A DNA stretch of 9,967 nt from Pleurocapsa sp. MO_226.B13 (GCA_030064795.1 JASJEI010000484.1:1-9967), one strand, 5' to 3'. Shown: positions 1-8,198, counted from the first letter of the stretch. Numbers and translations are program-made. The notes: generated by a model from the sequence alone, not told the origin.

Positions 1-72
1 TATTGAATAAGTAATTAACAGCAAGTAGAGCTTATGCAGTTTTTGTTCGACTTGGAGACGGGATAGAAAGAT

Positions 73-184
73 GGGAGATAGGGAGATGGGGAGATAGGGA
101 GATGGGGAGATAGGGAGATGAGGAGATAGGGAGATGGGGAGATAGGGAGATGGGGAGATGGGGAGATAGGGAGATAGGGAGATG
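73..184. repeat. 14-copy 8-bp tandem repeat GGGAGATR
   Basis: Fourteen contiguous 8-bp units fill this stretch exactly, each GGGAGATA or GGGAGATG, except one unit at 121-128 that begins with A. The last base alternates A/G through the first ten units, giving a 16-bp higher-order period, and this breaks down in the last four. The plus strand has a run of three or four G in every unit but one, separated by AGAT or AGATA, so it fits the general G-quadruplex pattern many times over. It lies just past the 3' end of trpB. Short tandem repeats of this style are frequent in cyanobacterial intergenic DNA. Any function here is unknown. Confidence 0.95.
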
Positions 185-252
185 CAATAGACCTCGTATA
201 TGCAGAAGTTTTCAATTAAAAACGGCTGTAAGTCCCCTAGTCCCCGAGTTTC

Positions 253-1506
253 CTAGATTGAGGTACCTTTGAGGAATTTAGCAACTGTTTGAACGTCCTT
301 GTCGCCCCGTCCAGAACAGCAAATCACGATACGGGGGCTGCCAGTCAGTTGGGGGCAAAGGGTTTCGAGATAGGCGATCGCATGAGAGGTTTCCAAGGCG
401 GGAATAATTCCTTCTAGTTGCGAAAGCAGTTGGAAAGCAGCTAAAGCTTGCTGGTCAGTTACGCTGTAGTATTCAGCGCGCTCGCTAGCTTGTAAATAAC
501 TGTGTTCTGGTCCGACACCAGGATAGTCTAGTCCTGCACTGATAGAATGTGCCTCGACAATTTGACCTTCTCGATCCTGTAGTACATAACTCATCGCGCC
601 ATGCAAAACCCCAACTCGACCTTTGGTTAAGGTTGCTGCATGTTTAGCAGTGTCAACTCCCTCTCCAGCTGCTTCAATACCAATCAGACGTACTGAAGGT
701 TCTTTGACAAAGTCGTGGAATAATCCCATCGCATTGGAACCACCACCTACACAAGCCAAGAGAATATCTGGTAGTCCTTCCCATTGTTCTTGGGATTGGG
801 CGCGAGTTTCCTGACCAATTATCGCTTGGAAGTCCCGTACCATCATCGGATAGGGATGAGGACCAGCAACTGAACCCAAGATATAGTGAGTTGTTTCTAC
901 ATTGGTTACCCAATCTCGAATTGCCTCACTAGTCGCATCTTTTAAAGTTCCTGTCCCAGCTTCTACCGGACGGACTTCTGCCCCCATCAGACGCATACGA
1001 AATACATTGAGAGCTTGTCGTTCCATATCGTGGAGCCCCATATAAATGACGCACTCTAAACCAAAACGAGCGCAGACAGTGGCAGTGGCTACACCATGTT
1101 GTCCTGCTCCAGTTTCGGCGATAATGCGTTGTTTGCCCATACGCTTGGCTAGAAGCACTTGTCCGAGAGCGTTGTTAATTTTGTGTGCCCCTGTGTGGTT
1201 TAAATCCTCACGTTTGAGATAAATTTGTGGCCCTGTGCCATCAGGTCGAGCATAATATTGACTCAGACGTTCGGCATAGTAAAGTGGAGTTGGTCGTCCA
1301 ACATAATTTCGCAATAAATCCTGAAATTCTTGTTGAAACTGTGGCTCGTCTCGGTATTTAGCTAAAGCAGTTTCTAACTCACTTAAAGCTACCATCAAAG
1401 TTTCTGGAACGTATTTGCCCCCAAATTGACCAAAGCGACCAAGAGAATCAGGTTGTTGAGTGAGTGATGGATTATCTCTTTTTCTGCTTTTAGTGTCTGC
1501 TAACAT
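253..1506 (-). CDS. trpB: Tryptophan synthase beta subunit TrpB
   Basis: This pyridoxal-phosphate enzyme condenses indole with serine to give tryptophan, and works as an alpha2beta2 complex with TrpA in the cytoplasm. The 417 residues are full length for the family, with a slightly long N-terminus. The conserved front [13 protein letters not shown] is present. The PLP Schiff-base lysine is Lys109 in HTGAHKINN (104-112). Catalytic Glu131 lies in [11 protein letters not shown]. The phosphate-binding loop GGGSNAMG is at 254-261 and the C-terminal CSGRGDKD at 397-404. The ATG start is supported by a strong Shine-Dalgarno GAGGAG six bases upstream (minus strand, about 1513-1518). It is the last gene of the leftward set, 63 bp after trpA. 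No residue is obviously missing, so it should be active. No convincing terminator follows it, only the G-rich octamer array. Confidence 0.97.
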   Translation of the reverse strand: MLADTKSRKRDNPSLTQQPDSLGRFGQFGGKYVPETLMVALSELETALAKYRDEPQFQQEFQDLLRNYVGRPTPLYYAERLSQYYARPDGTGPQIYLKREDLNHTGAHKINNALGQVLLAKRMGKQRIIAETGAGQHGVATATVCARFGLECVIYMGLHDMERQALNVFRMRLMGAEVRPVEAGTGTLKDATSEAIRDWVTNVETTHYILGSVAGPHPYPMMVRDFQAIIGQETRAQSQEQWEGLPDILLACVGGGSNAMGLFHDFVKEPSVRLIGIEAAGEGVDTAKHAATLTKGRVGVLHGAMSYVLQDREGQIVEAHSISAGLDYPGVGPEHSYLQASERAEYYSVTDQQALAAFQLLSQLEGIIPALETSHAIAYLETLCPQLTGSPRIVICCSGRGDKDVQTVAKFLKGTSI

Positions 1507-1569
1507 GGGAATCTCCTCAATGATCGATAAATATGTTGTTAGTAATGGACGGATTAGGACTCAAAAAAC

Positions 1570-2361
1570 TCATGAAATTGCTGTTTTCAATTCGTTACAA
1601 AAATCTCGAACTGCTCGCAGTCTGTTATAAGGAGTGCCTTCTGCTAGGCGTTGCACAAAAGCACTGCCAACAATAACCGCATCTGCACCCCAATCTATTA
1701 CTTGTCGAGCTTGTTCGGGAGTGGAAATCCCGAAACCAACGGCAATCGGCTTATTAGTAACGCTGCGAATCTCTGTAATGACATCTTTGACTCGTGTTTG
1801 GATTTGAGAACGCATTCCAGTAACACCCGTGACACTGACTAGATAGATAAAACCACGAGAACGCTCGGCGATCGCTTTAATCCTCTGTTTGGGGCTAGTC
1901 GGAGTGACTAACAAAATAACTTCGATTCCTGCTGCATCTGCTTGTTGTAGTAGCTCGTTGGCTTCTTCTACAGGTAGATCGGGGACGACTAAACCTTTAA
2001 TGCCTGCAATCACAAGGCGATCCATAAAGGTTTCGATGCCCAAATTGAGGATCGGGTTGTAGTAAGTAAATAAGATTAAGGGCGATCGCAAACTGCGAGT
2101 TAGAGATTGAGCCATTTCTAAAACGCTAGCTAACTTAACTCCTTGCTTGAGGGCGCGGGTTGCTGCTGCCTGAATTACAGGACCATCAGCTAGAGGATCG
2201 GAGTAAGGAACTCCCAGTTCGATAAAATCTGCATTAGCATCTAGAACTTTTAAAGCGTCGGCTGTCAGTTCTAAATCGGGATCCCCAGCAGTTACAAAGG
2301 GAATTAAAGCACGCTGGTTATTTTGACGTAAAGATTCAAAATGTTGCGAGATAGTAGTCAT
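1570..2361 (-). CDS. trpA: Tryptophan synthase alpha subunit TrpA
   Basis: TrpA cleaves indole-3-glycerol phosphate to indole and glyceraldehyde 3-phosphate, and passes indole through a tunnel to TrpB. The 263 residues match the usual single (beta/alpha)8 barrel length. The catalytic acids are Glu48 ([11 protein letters not shown]) and Asp59 (LADGP), matching Glu49 and Asp60 of the Salmonella enzyme. Further family motifs are PDLPVEEA near 127-134, TGVTGMRS at 178-185 and the phosphate-binding GFGIS at 209-213. It lies between trpC (44 bp upstream) and trpB (63 bp downstream) on the same strand, so co-transcription is likely. The ATG start has no clear Shine-Dalgarno sequence, but the reading frame begins at the expected place for the family. 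Confidence 0.97.
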   Translation of the reverse strand: MTTISQHFESLRQNNQRALIPFVTAGDPDLELTADALKVLDANADFIELGVPYSDPLADGPVIQAAATRALKQGVKLASVLEMAQSLTRSLRSPLILFTYYNPILNLGIETFMDRLVIAGIKGLVVPDLPVEEANELLQQADAAGIEVILLVTPTSPKQRIKAIAERSRGFIYLVSVTGVTGMRSQIQTRVKDVITEIRSVTNKPIAVGFGISTPEQARQVIDWGADAVIVGSAFVQRLAEGTPYNRLRAVRDFCNELKTAIS

Positions 2362-2405
2362 AATTAGAGATGAAAGATGAAGGACGAGGGAATAGATCTG
2401 TGTAA

Positions 2406-3248
2406 TTAAACTAGAGTCTTTTGTCTGGGATTCAATAAATACTGGACAGCCTGTTCAACATTGAGTTGTTTGACAAGGGACTCTCCCACTAGCACTGCGT
2501 CTGCTCCAGCTTTAGCCACAAAAGCCAAATCGGCGGCGGTGTATAAACCAGACTCACTAACGATAGTGATTCCTCGACAGTTTATTTTTCCCCAACGTCT
2601 GCTTAATAGATTTTGGGTTGTTTCGAGGTTGACGCTAAAGTCTTGAAGATTGCGATTGTTAATACCAATTAGCTCCACTAAAGGTAGGGTCAATATGCGA
2701 TCGATCTCTTCTATGGTATGTACTTCGATAAGTGCGGTCATGCCTAATTCTCTTGTCAGTTGAAGCAGCTTGGCAATTTCTCGATCGGATAAAAGGTTAG
2801 CAATTAATAACACTGCATCTGCACCATTAACCCGTGCTAGATAAATTTGATAAGGGTCAACAATAAACTCCTTGCACAGTAAGGGCAATCTTACTTGTTT
2901 TCTAATCCTCCGCAGATTTTCAAAGCTGCCTTGGAAAAATTTGCTATCGGTTAGTACCGAGAGACAAGTAGCACCGCCACGTTCGTATGCTTGAGCGATC
3001 GCAACTGGCTCGAAATCGGCACGAATTACTCCTTTACTAGGAGAAGCTTTTTTGACTTCAGCAATTAAGCTGGGTTTAGCGGGATTTTGTCGTAAAGCTG
3101 CCAAGAAATTTCTGGTAACGGGAGCAGTTTTTACCCGTTCTTGCAGAGTAGCTAGAGATAGTCTTTCAATTCTCTGGGCAACTTCCTGTAGCTTATAATC
3201 GGCAATTTCCTGGAGTATCGTTTTAGGTCTAACGGAACTGGCATTCAT
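2406..3248 (-). CDS. trpC: Indole-3-glycerol phosphate synthase TrpC
   Basis: TrpC closes the indole ring by converting carboxyphenylamino-deoxyribulose phosphate to indole-3-glycerol phosphate, the substrate of TrpA. The 280 residues form one barrel domain. There is no fused TrpF (phosphoribosylanthranilate isomerase), unlike E. coli TrpC. Key motifs are [10 protein letters not shown] at 64-73 with the catalytic lysines, [10 protein letters not shown] from 125, Glu175 in LIEVH, INNRNL around 196-201, and SESG at 231-234. The first residues (ILQEIADYK) resemble the N-terminal helix of the family, which supports the ATG chosen, although no good ribosome binding site is visible. It is separated from the upstream trpEG by 294 bp, the largest gap in the set, so it may have a promoter of its own. 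Confidence 0.96.
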   Translation of the reverse strand: MNASSVRPKTILQEIADYKLQEVAQRIERLSLATLQERVKTAPVTRNFLAALRQNPAKPSLIAEVKKASPSKGVIRADFEPVAIAQAYERGGATCLSVLTDSKFFQGSFENLRRIRKQVRLPLLCKEFIVDPYQIYLARVNGADAVLLIANLLSDREIAKLLQLTRELGMTALIEVHTIEEIDRILTLPLVELIGINNRNLQDFSVNLETTQNLLSRRWGKINCRGITIVSESGLYTAADLAFVAKAGADAVLVGESLVKQLNVEQAVQYLLNPRQKTLV

Positions 3249-3365
3249 GTTAATAATTACCTGGAGTAATCCTGTTGGGTTTTAAAAATTACAAGTTTTT
3301 TTAGAGGGATTAAGGCAAATAAAGTAGTCTTTGCAGAGATAAAATTAAAAGTTAAGAAGAGTTTT

Positions 3366-3390
3366 AAAGAAAGAACATTTTTCTTTCTTT
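3366..3390. repeat. AT-rich perfect inverted repeat between trpEG and trpC
   Basis: AAAGAAAGAA (3366-3375) and TTCTTTCTTT (3381-3390) are exact reverse complements separated by the five bases CATTT. Transcribed from either strand this gives a 10-bp stem-loop, but the stem is A/T rich and is not followed by a T run in either direction, so it does not look like a standard intrinsic terminator. It sits in the 294-bp space between trpEG and trpC (3249-3542). I see no convincing small gene or sigma-70 promoter in that space. A weak attenuator or processing site is possible but unproven. Confidence 0.5.
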
Positions 3391-3542
3391 CCCCCACTAT
3401 TTTCTACCTCTACTTACTTGCGAAATTTTGTTTTCTCTTCTTCTTGTGCGTACCGCAAATTCGAGATAACCCAAAATCTTTGTTGCTTCGCAATTGAGTC
3501 AGTTATTTTTCCATCGACGCTTATGCCGTTATCGATTGTCGG

Positions 3543-5768
3543 TTACAACCCGAACTGAGATTGAGTAGTACTTCCCACTAACGAAGCAGCAGAGAAGTTG
3601 GCAGGATTAGCATAGTTGCGAACTGCGTTATCGATAATGGTCTGACCAATTCCTCCAGCCAAAGTCATAATCGATTCTGGATGGAACTGTACGGCAGCGA
3701 TAGGTAACGTCCGATGTTCGATGCTCATAATTACTCGATCTTCGGTAATGGCGGTAACTTTTAATTCCGCAGGTAGTCGCTCGGGCAAAGCGTACAGAGA
3801 ATGGTATCGACCGACTTCAAAGGATGCTGGTAGGTCTTGGAACAGGTTAGAGTCGTCAGCGATAACAGAAATCTGAGATACCTTGCCATGTTGGGGATAG
3901 TCAAGAACTCCTAGTTCTCCGCCAAAGGCTTCGACAATACTTTGCAATCCCAAACATACGCCAAAGATAGGAATTTGTCGTTTCTGACAGGCAGCAATAG
4001 TTGCTGCAACTTTAAAATCAGTAGGTTTTCCAGGACCAGGAGATAACACGACTAGGTCTGGTTGTTCTCTATCTAAAAGTGATTCAGCAAAACCATGACG
4101 TAGTGTGGTTACTCTTGCACCAGTTTGACGCATATAGTTGGCGAGAGTATGTACAAAAGAATCTTCGTGATCGATTAGTAAGACGTGCTTGCTAATTCCT
4201 GGATCGGTTTGCTGTTGTAGATTAGAGTCAGCTAAGATGCGATCGCTAGCTTGGGCTTGTTCTAGGGTTTGAAATAAAGCTGCTGCTTTAGTAATGGTTT
4301 CCTGGGCTTCTGCTTCTGGATCCGAATCATAGAGTACTGTTGCCCCCGCACGAACTTCGGCGATCGTATCCTGTAAGCGAATAGTCCGCAGAATTAAACC
4401 CGTGTTTAAGTTGCCATCAAAAGTTAAATAGCCAACTGCACCGCCATACCAACGTCGGGGACTACGCTCGCGTTGTTCGATAAACTCCATTGCCCAGCGT
4501 TTGGGCGCGCCTGTAACTGTTACCGCCCAAAGATGAGTCAAAAAGGCATCTAGAGCATCAAACTCTGGTCGCATCAAACCTTCTACGTGGTCTACAGTAT
4601 GAATTAAATGACTGTACATTTCAATTTGACGACGACCAATTACCCTCACCGAGCCAGGTTCGCAGATTCGCGATTTATCGTTGCGATCCACGTCCGTACA
4701 CATGGTCAATTCTGATTTATCTTTGTCGGAGTTGAGCAGCTTTTGAATCTGTAAAGAATCTTCAATCGCATCTTTTCCACGACGGATCGTACCACTAATG
4801 GGACAGGTTTCTACCCTTCTGCCCTCTACCTTGACAAACATTTCGGGAGAAGCACCAATGAGATATTCTCCTCCTAAATTAAAAATAAATCCATAGGGAC
4901 TGGGGTTAATTTCCTTAAGGATGCGAAACAGTTGAGTAGGGGATTTTGTACAGTGTTTGAAGAAATTTTGACTGGGTACAACTTCAAACAAATCTCCTCG
5001 GCGGAAGTATTCTAGAGCTTCTCTAACCCGATCCTCATACTCTCCTGGTTGATGGTCGCAGGGTCGATCGGGGGTTAGATTCTTACCTCGGTAGTCGATC
5101 TTTTCACCACTGCGAGGTAAATCTCTGGTAGTACCATATTGAGTCACAAATTCATATTGCAAGCGATATCCCTGCTTCTGATAATAATCAACAATTAATA
5201 ATTCATCAGGCAGATACAGTACCAAATCCCGTTGGTCTTCCTCTCGCTGTTGCTGTTTGGACATTTGCTCGAACTGAAACACCAGGTCGTAGCCAAACGC
5301 ACCGTAAAGTCCTAAATGTTCGTCTTCACAACTACTAAAAAGCCGAATAATTTCTCGAACCACAGTAAAAACTGATGGTTGACGACTGCGTTCTTCTTCC
5401 GAAAATAATCGTTCTGTTGGTTTGACCGACCCAAAAAGCTGACGTTCTTCTTTTTCTAAAGATGCTAGTTCTGAGAGGTTGGCTAAAGCTTCGGCTAGAT
5501 ACTCTAGCAACACTATCCCGCGATCGTTGTGCGCTGTGAGAGTGAAACTATTGTCGCGAGTTGCTAGTTCTAAAGGTGGATTAACAAATCCGATCGCCCA
5601 TCTGGTGTAACGTCCTGGATATTCATATTGACTTTTTAATAAGCCTCCCCGTTGAGAATCAAGACGCAATAAAACTTCTTCTATGGCAGCTTGGGTCGAA
5701 ATCTTCTCAACAGTACGGGAAACAAAAATACTGCCTTGAGTAGTGTAAGAATGTGGAGCTAAATACAT
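3543..5768 (-). CDS. trpEG: Fused anthranilate synthase TrpE-TrpG
   Basis: This single 741-residue chain combines both subunits of anthranilate synthase, which makes anthranilate from chorismate using glutamine amide nitrogen. The TrpE part has an N-terminal region (about 20-200) and a chorismate-binding domain (about 245-500) with GASPEMF at 305-311, PISGTIRRG at 323-331, DRND at 361-364 and VTGAPK at 418-423. A linker of about 25 residues leads to the class I glutamine amidotransferase (about 528-715), with SPGPG at 576-580, nucleophile Cys605 in GVCLGLQS, and His696/Glu698 in QFHPES. All catalytic residues are present. Fused enzymes of this kind are known in rhizobia and cyanobacteria. The start is supported by APHSYTTQGSIFVSR, which resembles related fused proteins. 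The inhibitor-site motif reads LLKS (43-46) rather than LLES, and NPSPYGF (288-294) carries Gly at 293. It lies 56 bp downstream of the DAHP synthase gene. Confidence 0.96.
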   Translation of the reverse strand: MYLAPHSYTTQGSIFVSRTVEKISTQAAIEEVLLRLDSQRGGLLKSQYEYPGRYTRWAIGFVNPPLELATRDNSFTLTAHNDRGIVLLEYLAEALANLSELASLEKEERQLFGSVKPTERLFSEEERSRQPSVFTVVREIIRLFSSCEDEHLGLYGAFGYDLVFQFEQMSKQQQREEDQRDLVLYLPDELLIVDYYQKQGYRLQYEFVTQYGTTRDLPRSGEKIDYRGKNLTPDRPCDHQPGEYEDRVREALEYFRRGDLFEVVPSQNFFKHCTKSPTQLFRILKEINPSPYGFIFNLGGEYLIGASPEMFVKVEGRRVETCPISGTIRRGKDAIEDSLQIQKLLNSDKDKSELTMCTDVDRNDKSRICEPGSVRVIGRRQIEMYSHLIHTVDHVEGLMRPEFDALDAFLTHLWAVTVTGAPKRWAMEFIEQRERSPRRWYGGAVGYLTFDGNLNTGLILRTIRLQDTIAEVRAGATVLYDSDPEAEAQETITKAAALFQTLEQAQASDRILADSNLQQQTDPGISKHVLLIDHEDSFVHTLANYMRQTGARVTTLRHGFAESLLDREQPDLVVLSPGPGKPTDFKVAATIAACQKRQIPIFGVCLGLQSIVEAFGGELGVLDYPQHGKVSQISVIADDSNLFQDLPASFEVGRYHSLYALPERLPAELKVTAITEDRVIMSIEHRTLPIAAVQFHPESIMTLAGGIGQTIIDNAVRNYANPANFSAASLVGSTTQSQFGL

Positions 5769-5824
5769 TGGAAATTTTTCTTGCTAATTGGATAGATCTG
5801 AACCGTTGGAGAAAACTCGATAGA

Positions 5825-6925
5825 TTAACAATCAATTAATGAGTAAGAACTAACCTGAAATTTTTTACTCGCTGGAAAAGATGGTGTTTTACCACGACCG
5901 TAGAATTGAGCTAATGGCATTGCATCCTGCATCAGTCGGCTAAAACTTTCTGGTGTCAGAGATTGAGGACCATCAGACATCGCTTGGGCTGGGTTGGGAT
6001 GAACCTCAATCATCAAAGAATCTGCACCAGCTGCGATCGCAGCCATTGCCATCGTGGGAACGTATTCTGATTTTCCCGTAGCGTGGCTGGGATCGATGAC
6101 GACGGGTAAGTGAGTTAGCGATCGCAATACTGGCACAACAGATAAATCTAAAGTATTGCGAGTATATTGGGAATCAAAGCTACGAATACCACGCTCGCAT
6201 AAAATTACATTGGGATTGCCAGCATCAAGAATATATTCTGCTGCCATTAACCATTCTTCAATGGTGGCAGATAGTCCCCGCTTGAGCAAAACTGGTTTAT
6301 TCTTGGCTCCTACCTTTCGTAATAAGGGATAGTTTTGCATATTACGCGCTCCAATTTGTAGGATATCGGCTACTGCTGTAACTTGCTCGACATCGGCAGT
6401 ATCCATTACTTCCGTAATAATTCCCAAGCCTGTAGCTTCTCTTGCTTTTGCGAGTAAGCCTAGCGCGCTTTCACCGTGACCTTGGAAAGCATAGGGTGAC
6501 GTCCGAGGTTTATAAGCTCCCCCTCTAAGAAACTGCGCTCCTGCTGCTTTAACTACCCTTGCTGTTTCAACAATCATCTCTTCGTTTTCTACCGAACACG
6601 GACCAGCGATGACTACTAAAGGATAGTTTTGACCAAAGGTTACTGCACCATTAGGAGTGGGGACAGTTACTGCACTTGGTTTTCCTTGACGAAATTCTAG
6701 ACTAGCTCTTTTAAAAGGTTTTTCTACTCGTAAAACTGACTCAATACAGGGGCTGATTTGTTTAATCCGATCGGGATTGATTTTGACTGTATCGCCTAAA
6801 AGGGCGATCGCTGTTTCGCTTTGACCTACTATTTCTTCTGGTACTATATTCTTCCAGCAACCAAGTTCTTGGGTAATTCTCTTTATCTCTGTTGCTGGTG
6901 TTCTCTTTTTGATAATTACAATCAT
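5825..6925 (-). CDS. aroF: 3-Deoxy-7-phosphoheptulonate (DAHP) synthase, type I beta with ferredoxin-like domain
   Basis: It condenses phosphoenolpyruvate and erythrose 4-phosphate to DAHP, the entry step of the shikimate pathway. The first 70 or so residues ([10 protein letters not shown]..., ending VLRVEKPFK) form a ferredoxin-like domain like that of Thermotoga DAHP synthase, where it mediates feedback inhibition by aromatic amino acids. The barrel carries IAGPCSVE (106-113), [12 protein letters not shown] (134-145) and IDPSHATG (277-284). Likely metal ligands are Cys110, His281, Glu307 and Asp318, by analogy with the Thermotoga enzyme. A tail of about 20 residues after GRGKTP is not part of the core. 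The start has AAGGAG 11 bases upstream (6937-6942). It heads the five-gene leftward set. Scytonemin clusters call the equivalent gene aroG. It is not a housekeeping E. coli-type AroG. Confidence 0.95.
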   Translation of the reverse strand: MIVIIKKRTPATEIKRITQELGCWKNIVPEEIVGQSETAIALLGDTVKINPDRIKQISPCIESVLRVEKPFKRASLEFRQGKPSAVTVPTPNGAVTFGQNYPLVVIAGPCSVENEEMIVETARVVKAAGAQFLRGGAYKPRTSPYAFQGHGESALGLLAKAREATGLGIITEVMDTADVEQVTAVADILQIGARNMQNYPLLRKVGAKNKPVLLKRGLSATIEEWLMAAEYILDAGNPNVILCERGIRSFDSQYTRNTLDLSVVPVLRSLTHLPVVIDPSHATGKSEYVPTMAMAAIAAGADSLMIEVHPNPAQAMSDGPQSLTPESFSRLMQDAMPLAQFYGRGKTPSFPASKKFQVSSYSLIDC

Positions 6926-7042
6926 TTTTTAGCTTTCTCCTTGCTTTAGCTTTGATAGTTATCAGCATTGTTGGTCTGTTATTTTTTTCATAGTTAAATA
7001 TCATTGGAACTTATGCACTTTTAACCCGAAATAGCTGAAAAA

Positions 7043-7089
7043 GGCGATCCGATAGCAACGGAACAAAAAACAACGCTGCGCGTATAATT
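7043..7089 (+). repeat. Left terminal inverted repeat of the putative MITE
   Basis: It begins GGCGATCCGATAG, runs through an A-rich centre followed by AACGC, and ends with CGTATAATT at 7081-7089. It pairs with 7321-7368. It lies 117 bp upstream of the DAHP synthase start, so the inserted DNA now forms the far upstream region of the biosynthetic gene set. Confidence 0.75.
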
Positions 7090-7320
7090 AAAATTATTTA
7101 GCCAGAATTTTTATAAAAACTGTGCGGAGAATGTGACTTGTACGTCGAGTTTTGGCTAACTGAGCGTATAATTCGACCAATCCAGAGCAATTATCTCTCA
7201 AAAAACTGCTCGTATAATTAGTAGACACTTTTGTCGTTGTTTTGAAATTACTCAATGGAGTACTTGATAATAAATCTTGAAAGTATTGTAGGGCAAAAGC
7301 TTTAGGATTTTATTTCATCG

Positions 7321-7368
7321 AATTATACGAAAGCGCGTTGTTTTCTGCTCGTTTACTATCGGATCGCC
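7321..7368 (-). repeat. Right terminal inverted repeat, overlapping the phnD-like stop codon
   Basis: Read on the minus strand it starts GGCGATCCGATAG and ends CGTATAATT, matching the left repeat. The outer 13 bases lie inside the phnD-like reading frame and encode its last three residues (Ala-Ile-Arg) and its TAG stop codon at 7356-7358. Confidence 0.75.
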
Positions 7369-8198
7369 AAGTCGGTGGCGATCGCTCTGACTCGCTGGAC
7401 TACTGAAATCATGTATTCATAATTTGGCACTGACGCATTTGGAATATAGCCTGCTTGCTGAACCACATCGGGAGGTGCATCCCTCATAACTTCGATGATT
7501 CGATCTTGGTAAGTCCGATCTACAGTTGGTGCGAGCAAAATGGAACTGGGAGGAACTGGGTGAGAGTCAGTATAAAGGACACGGAACTCTGTCTGGCTAA
7601 ATTGTGGACTATAAAGATTGAATTCCTTGGTAGAAAGTGCCCCCGCAGTGACCTTTTTTCGAGCAACCCATTCAACAATGGTCTTAGGTGTTGGTGCGAG
7701 TAAGACTTCGGCAAGGGTCAAACCGTAAAGATTATAGACTGGGAAATAGTACCCTGTAGTCGAGCCAACTTGACCTAGAGCAACAGTTTTGCCTTCTAGC
7801 TGTTTCAATTCCCAAATTGGACTATTGTTGTCAACAATAAAAATAGAGCGGAGATTGGTTACGTCCTCTTGCAAGGGAAAAATTGGAATATACTGAAAAT
7901 CGTCAATGGCGATCGCTGCTACTCCAGGAGGTGCAAAAACCAAAGACCAAGCTTGGCTCTCAATGCGCTCTAACGCTTTGCGCTCGTTAAAAGTTGGCTC
8001 GATTTCAATATGTGCTTTCAATACCGAACTTAAGTAGCGATTAAAACTTGTATAGCGGTTAATAGTTTGTTCGTTTCGCTCGTAATCAATAACACCAATA
8101 AGCAAAGGAGCGCTGTTTTTTTGCACCGATTTACAGGCACTAACCGCTAAGAGTATGGATTGAAGAAACAACGAGCGACGTGAGAGACGTAAGGGCAT
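7356..8198 (-). CDS. PhnD-like phosphate/phosphonate-type substrate-binding lipoprotein
   Basis: This looks like a periplasmic ligand-binding protein of the PhnD/PtxB type (Pfam phosphonate-binding family). The mature start LLIGVIDYERNE, then LVFAPPGVAAIA and VALGQVGSTTGYYFPVYNLYG, match the three usual family landmarks. Choosing ATG at 8198 gives 280 residues beginning MPLRLSRRSLFLQ, a twin-arginine-like signal, then a hydrophobic stretch and a lipobox (AVSAC, Cys22). This suggests lipid anchoring and possible Tat export. The frame is open to a TTG at 8258 (300 residues), but that adds a polar stretch before the signal. Neither start has a Shine-Dalgarno sequence. No ABC permease or ATPase is nearby, so its partner and ligand are unknown. 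Solo proteins of this fold may serve in sensing. The last three codons and the stop lie in a repeat end (see the MITE), so the native C-terminus was probably slightly different. Confidence 0.8.
   Translation of the reverse strand: MPLRLSRRSLFLQSILLAVSACKSVQKNSAPLLIGVIDYERNEQTINRYTSFNRYLSSVLKAHIEIEPTFNERKALERIESQAWSLVFAPPGVAAIAIDDFQYIPIFPLQEDVTNLRSIFIVDNNSPIWELKQLEGKTVALGQVGSTTGYYFPVYNLYGLTLAEVLLAPTPKTIVEWVARKKVTAGALSTKEFNLYSPQFSQTEFRVLYTDSHPVPPSSILLAPTVDRTYQDRIIEVMRDAPPDVVQQAGYIPNASVPNYEYMISVVQRVRAIATDLAIR

Larger units (their letters stand above)
7043..7368. mobile_element. Putative MITE with 47/48-bp imperfect terminal inverted repeats
   Basis: The left end (7043-7089) and the reverse complement of the right end (7321-7368) share GGCGATCCGATAG exactly. 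They then align without gaps for 21 more bases with five mismatches, and after a 1-base length difference share CGTATAATT exactly: about 38 of 47 positions in all. No open frame of note lies between the ends, so there is no transposase, which fits a non-autonomous element. AA lies immediately outside both ends and could be a 2-bp target duplication, though that is weak evidence. The element fills most of the 430-bp gap between the DAHP synthase gene and the phnD-like gene. It leaves 117 bp of other sequence upstream of the former. I do not recognise the parent transposon. Confidence 0.75.

Noticed and set aside
15..215. Open frame on the minus strand with a repeating Pro-Ile-Ser-Pro-Ser-Pro pattern
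   Set aside because: It is a translation of the 8-bp tandem repeat. There is no ribosome site and no non-repeat domain.
185..252. Possible terminator after trpB, and the paired AGTCCCC at 231-245
   Set aside because: The only stem is five A/T pairs (GTTTT/AAAAC) without a proper T tract. The AGTCCCC copies are a direct, not inverted, repeat.
623..913. Short open frames on both strands inside trpB
   Set aside because: They overlap a well-conserved trpB reading frame and show no family motif of their own.
1651..2646. Short plus-strand frames opposite trpA and trpC
   Set aside because: Both are opposite strongly conserved enzymes and have no recognisable motif or start signal.
6762..7004. 80-residue minus-strand frame overlapping the DAHP synthase start
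   Set aside because: It shares the conserved DNA of the synthase N-terminal domain in another frame. The AAGGAG site is spaced for the synthase ATG.
7108..7119. Palindrome TTTTTATAAAAA inside the MITE-like element
   Set aside because: It is low-complexity A/T sequence that can arise by chance. There is no partner site or spacing to support a role.
7165..7218. TATAAT copies as functional promoters
   Set aside because: No acceptable -35 sits at 16-18 bp from any copy and no gene starts downstream on the plus strand, so I did not list them as promoters.
7455..7714. Short frames opposite and within the phnD-like gene
   Set aside because: They are shadows of the binding-protein frame, with no independent signals.
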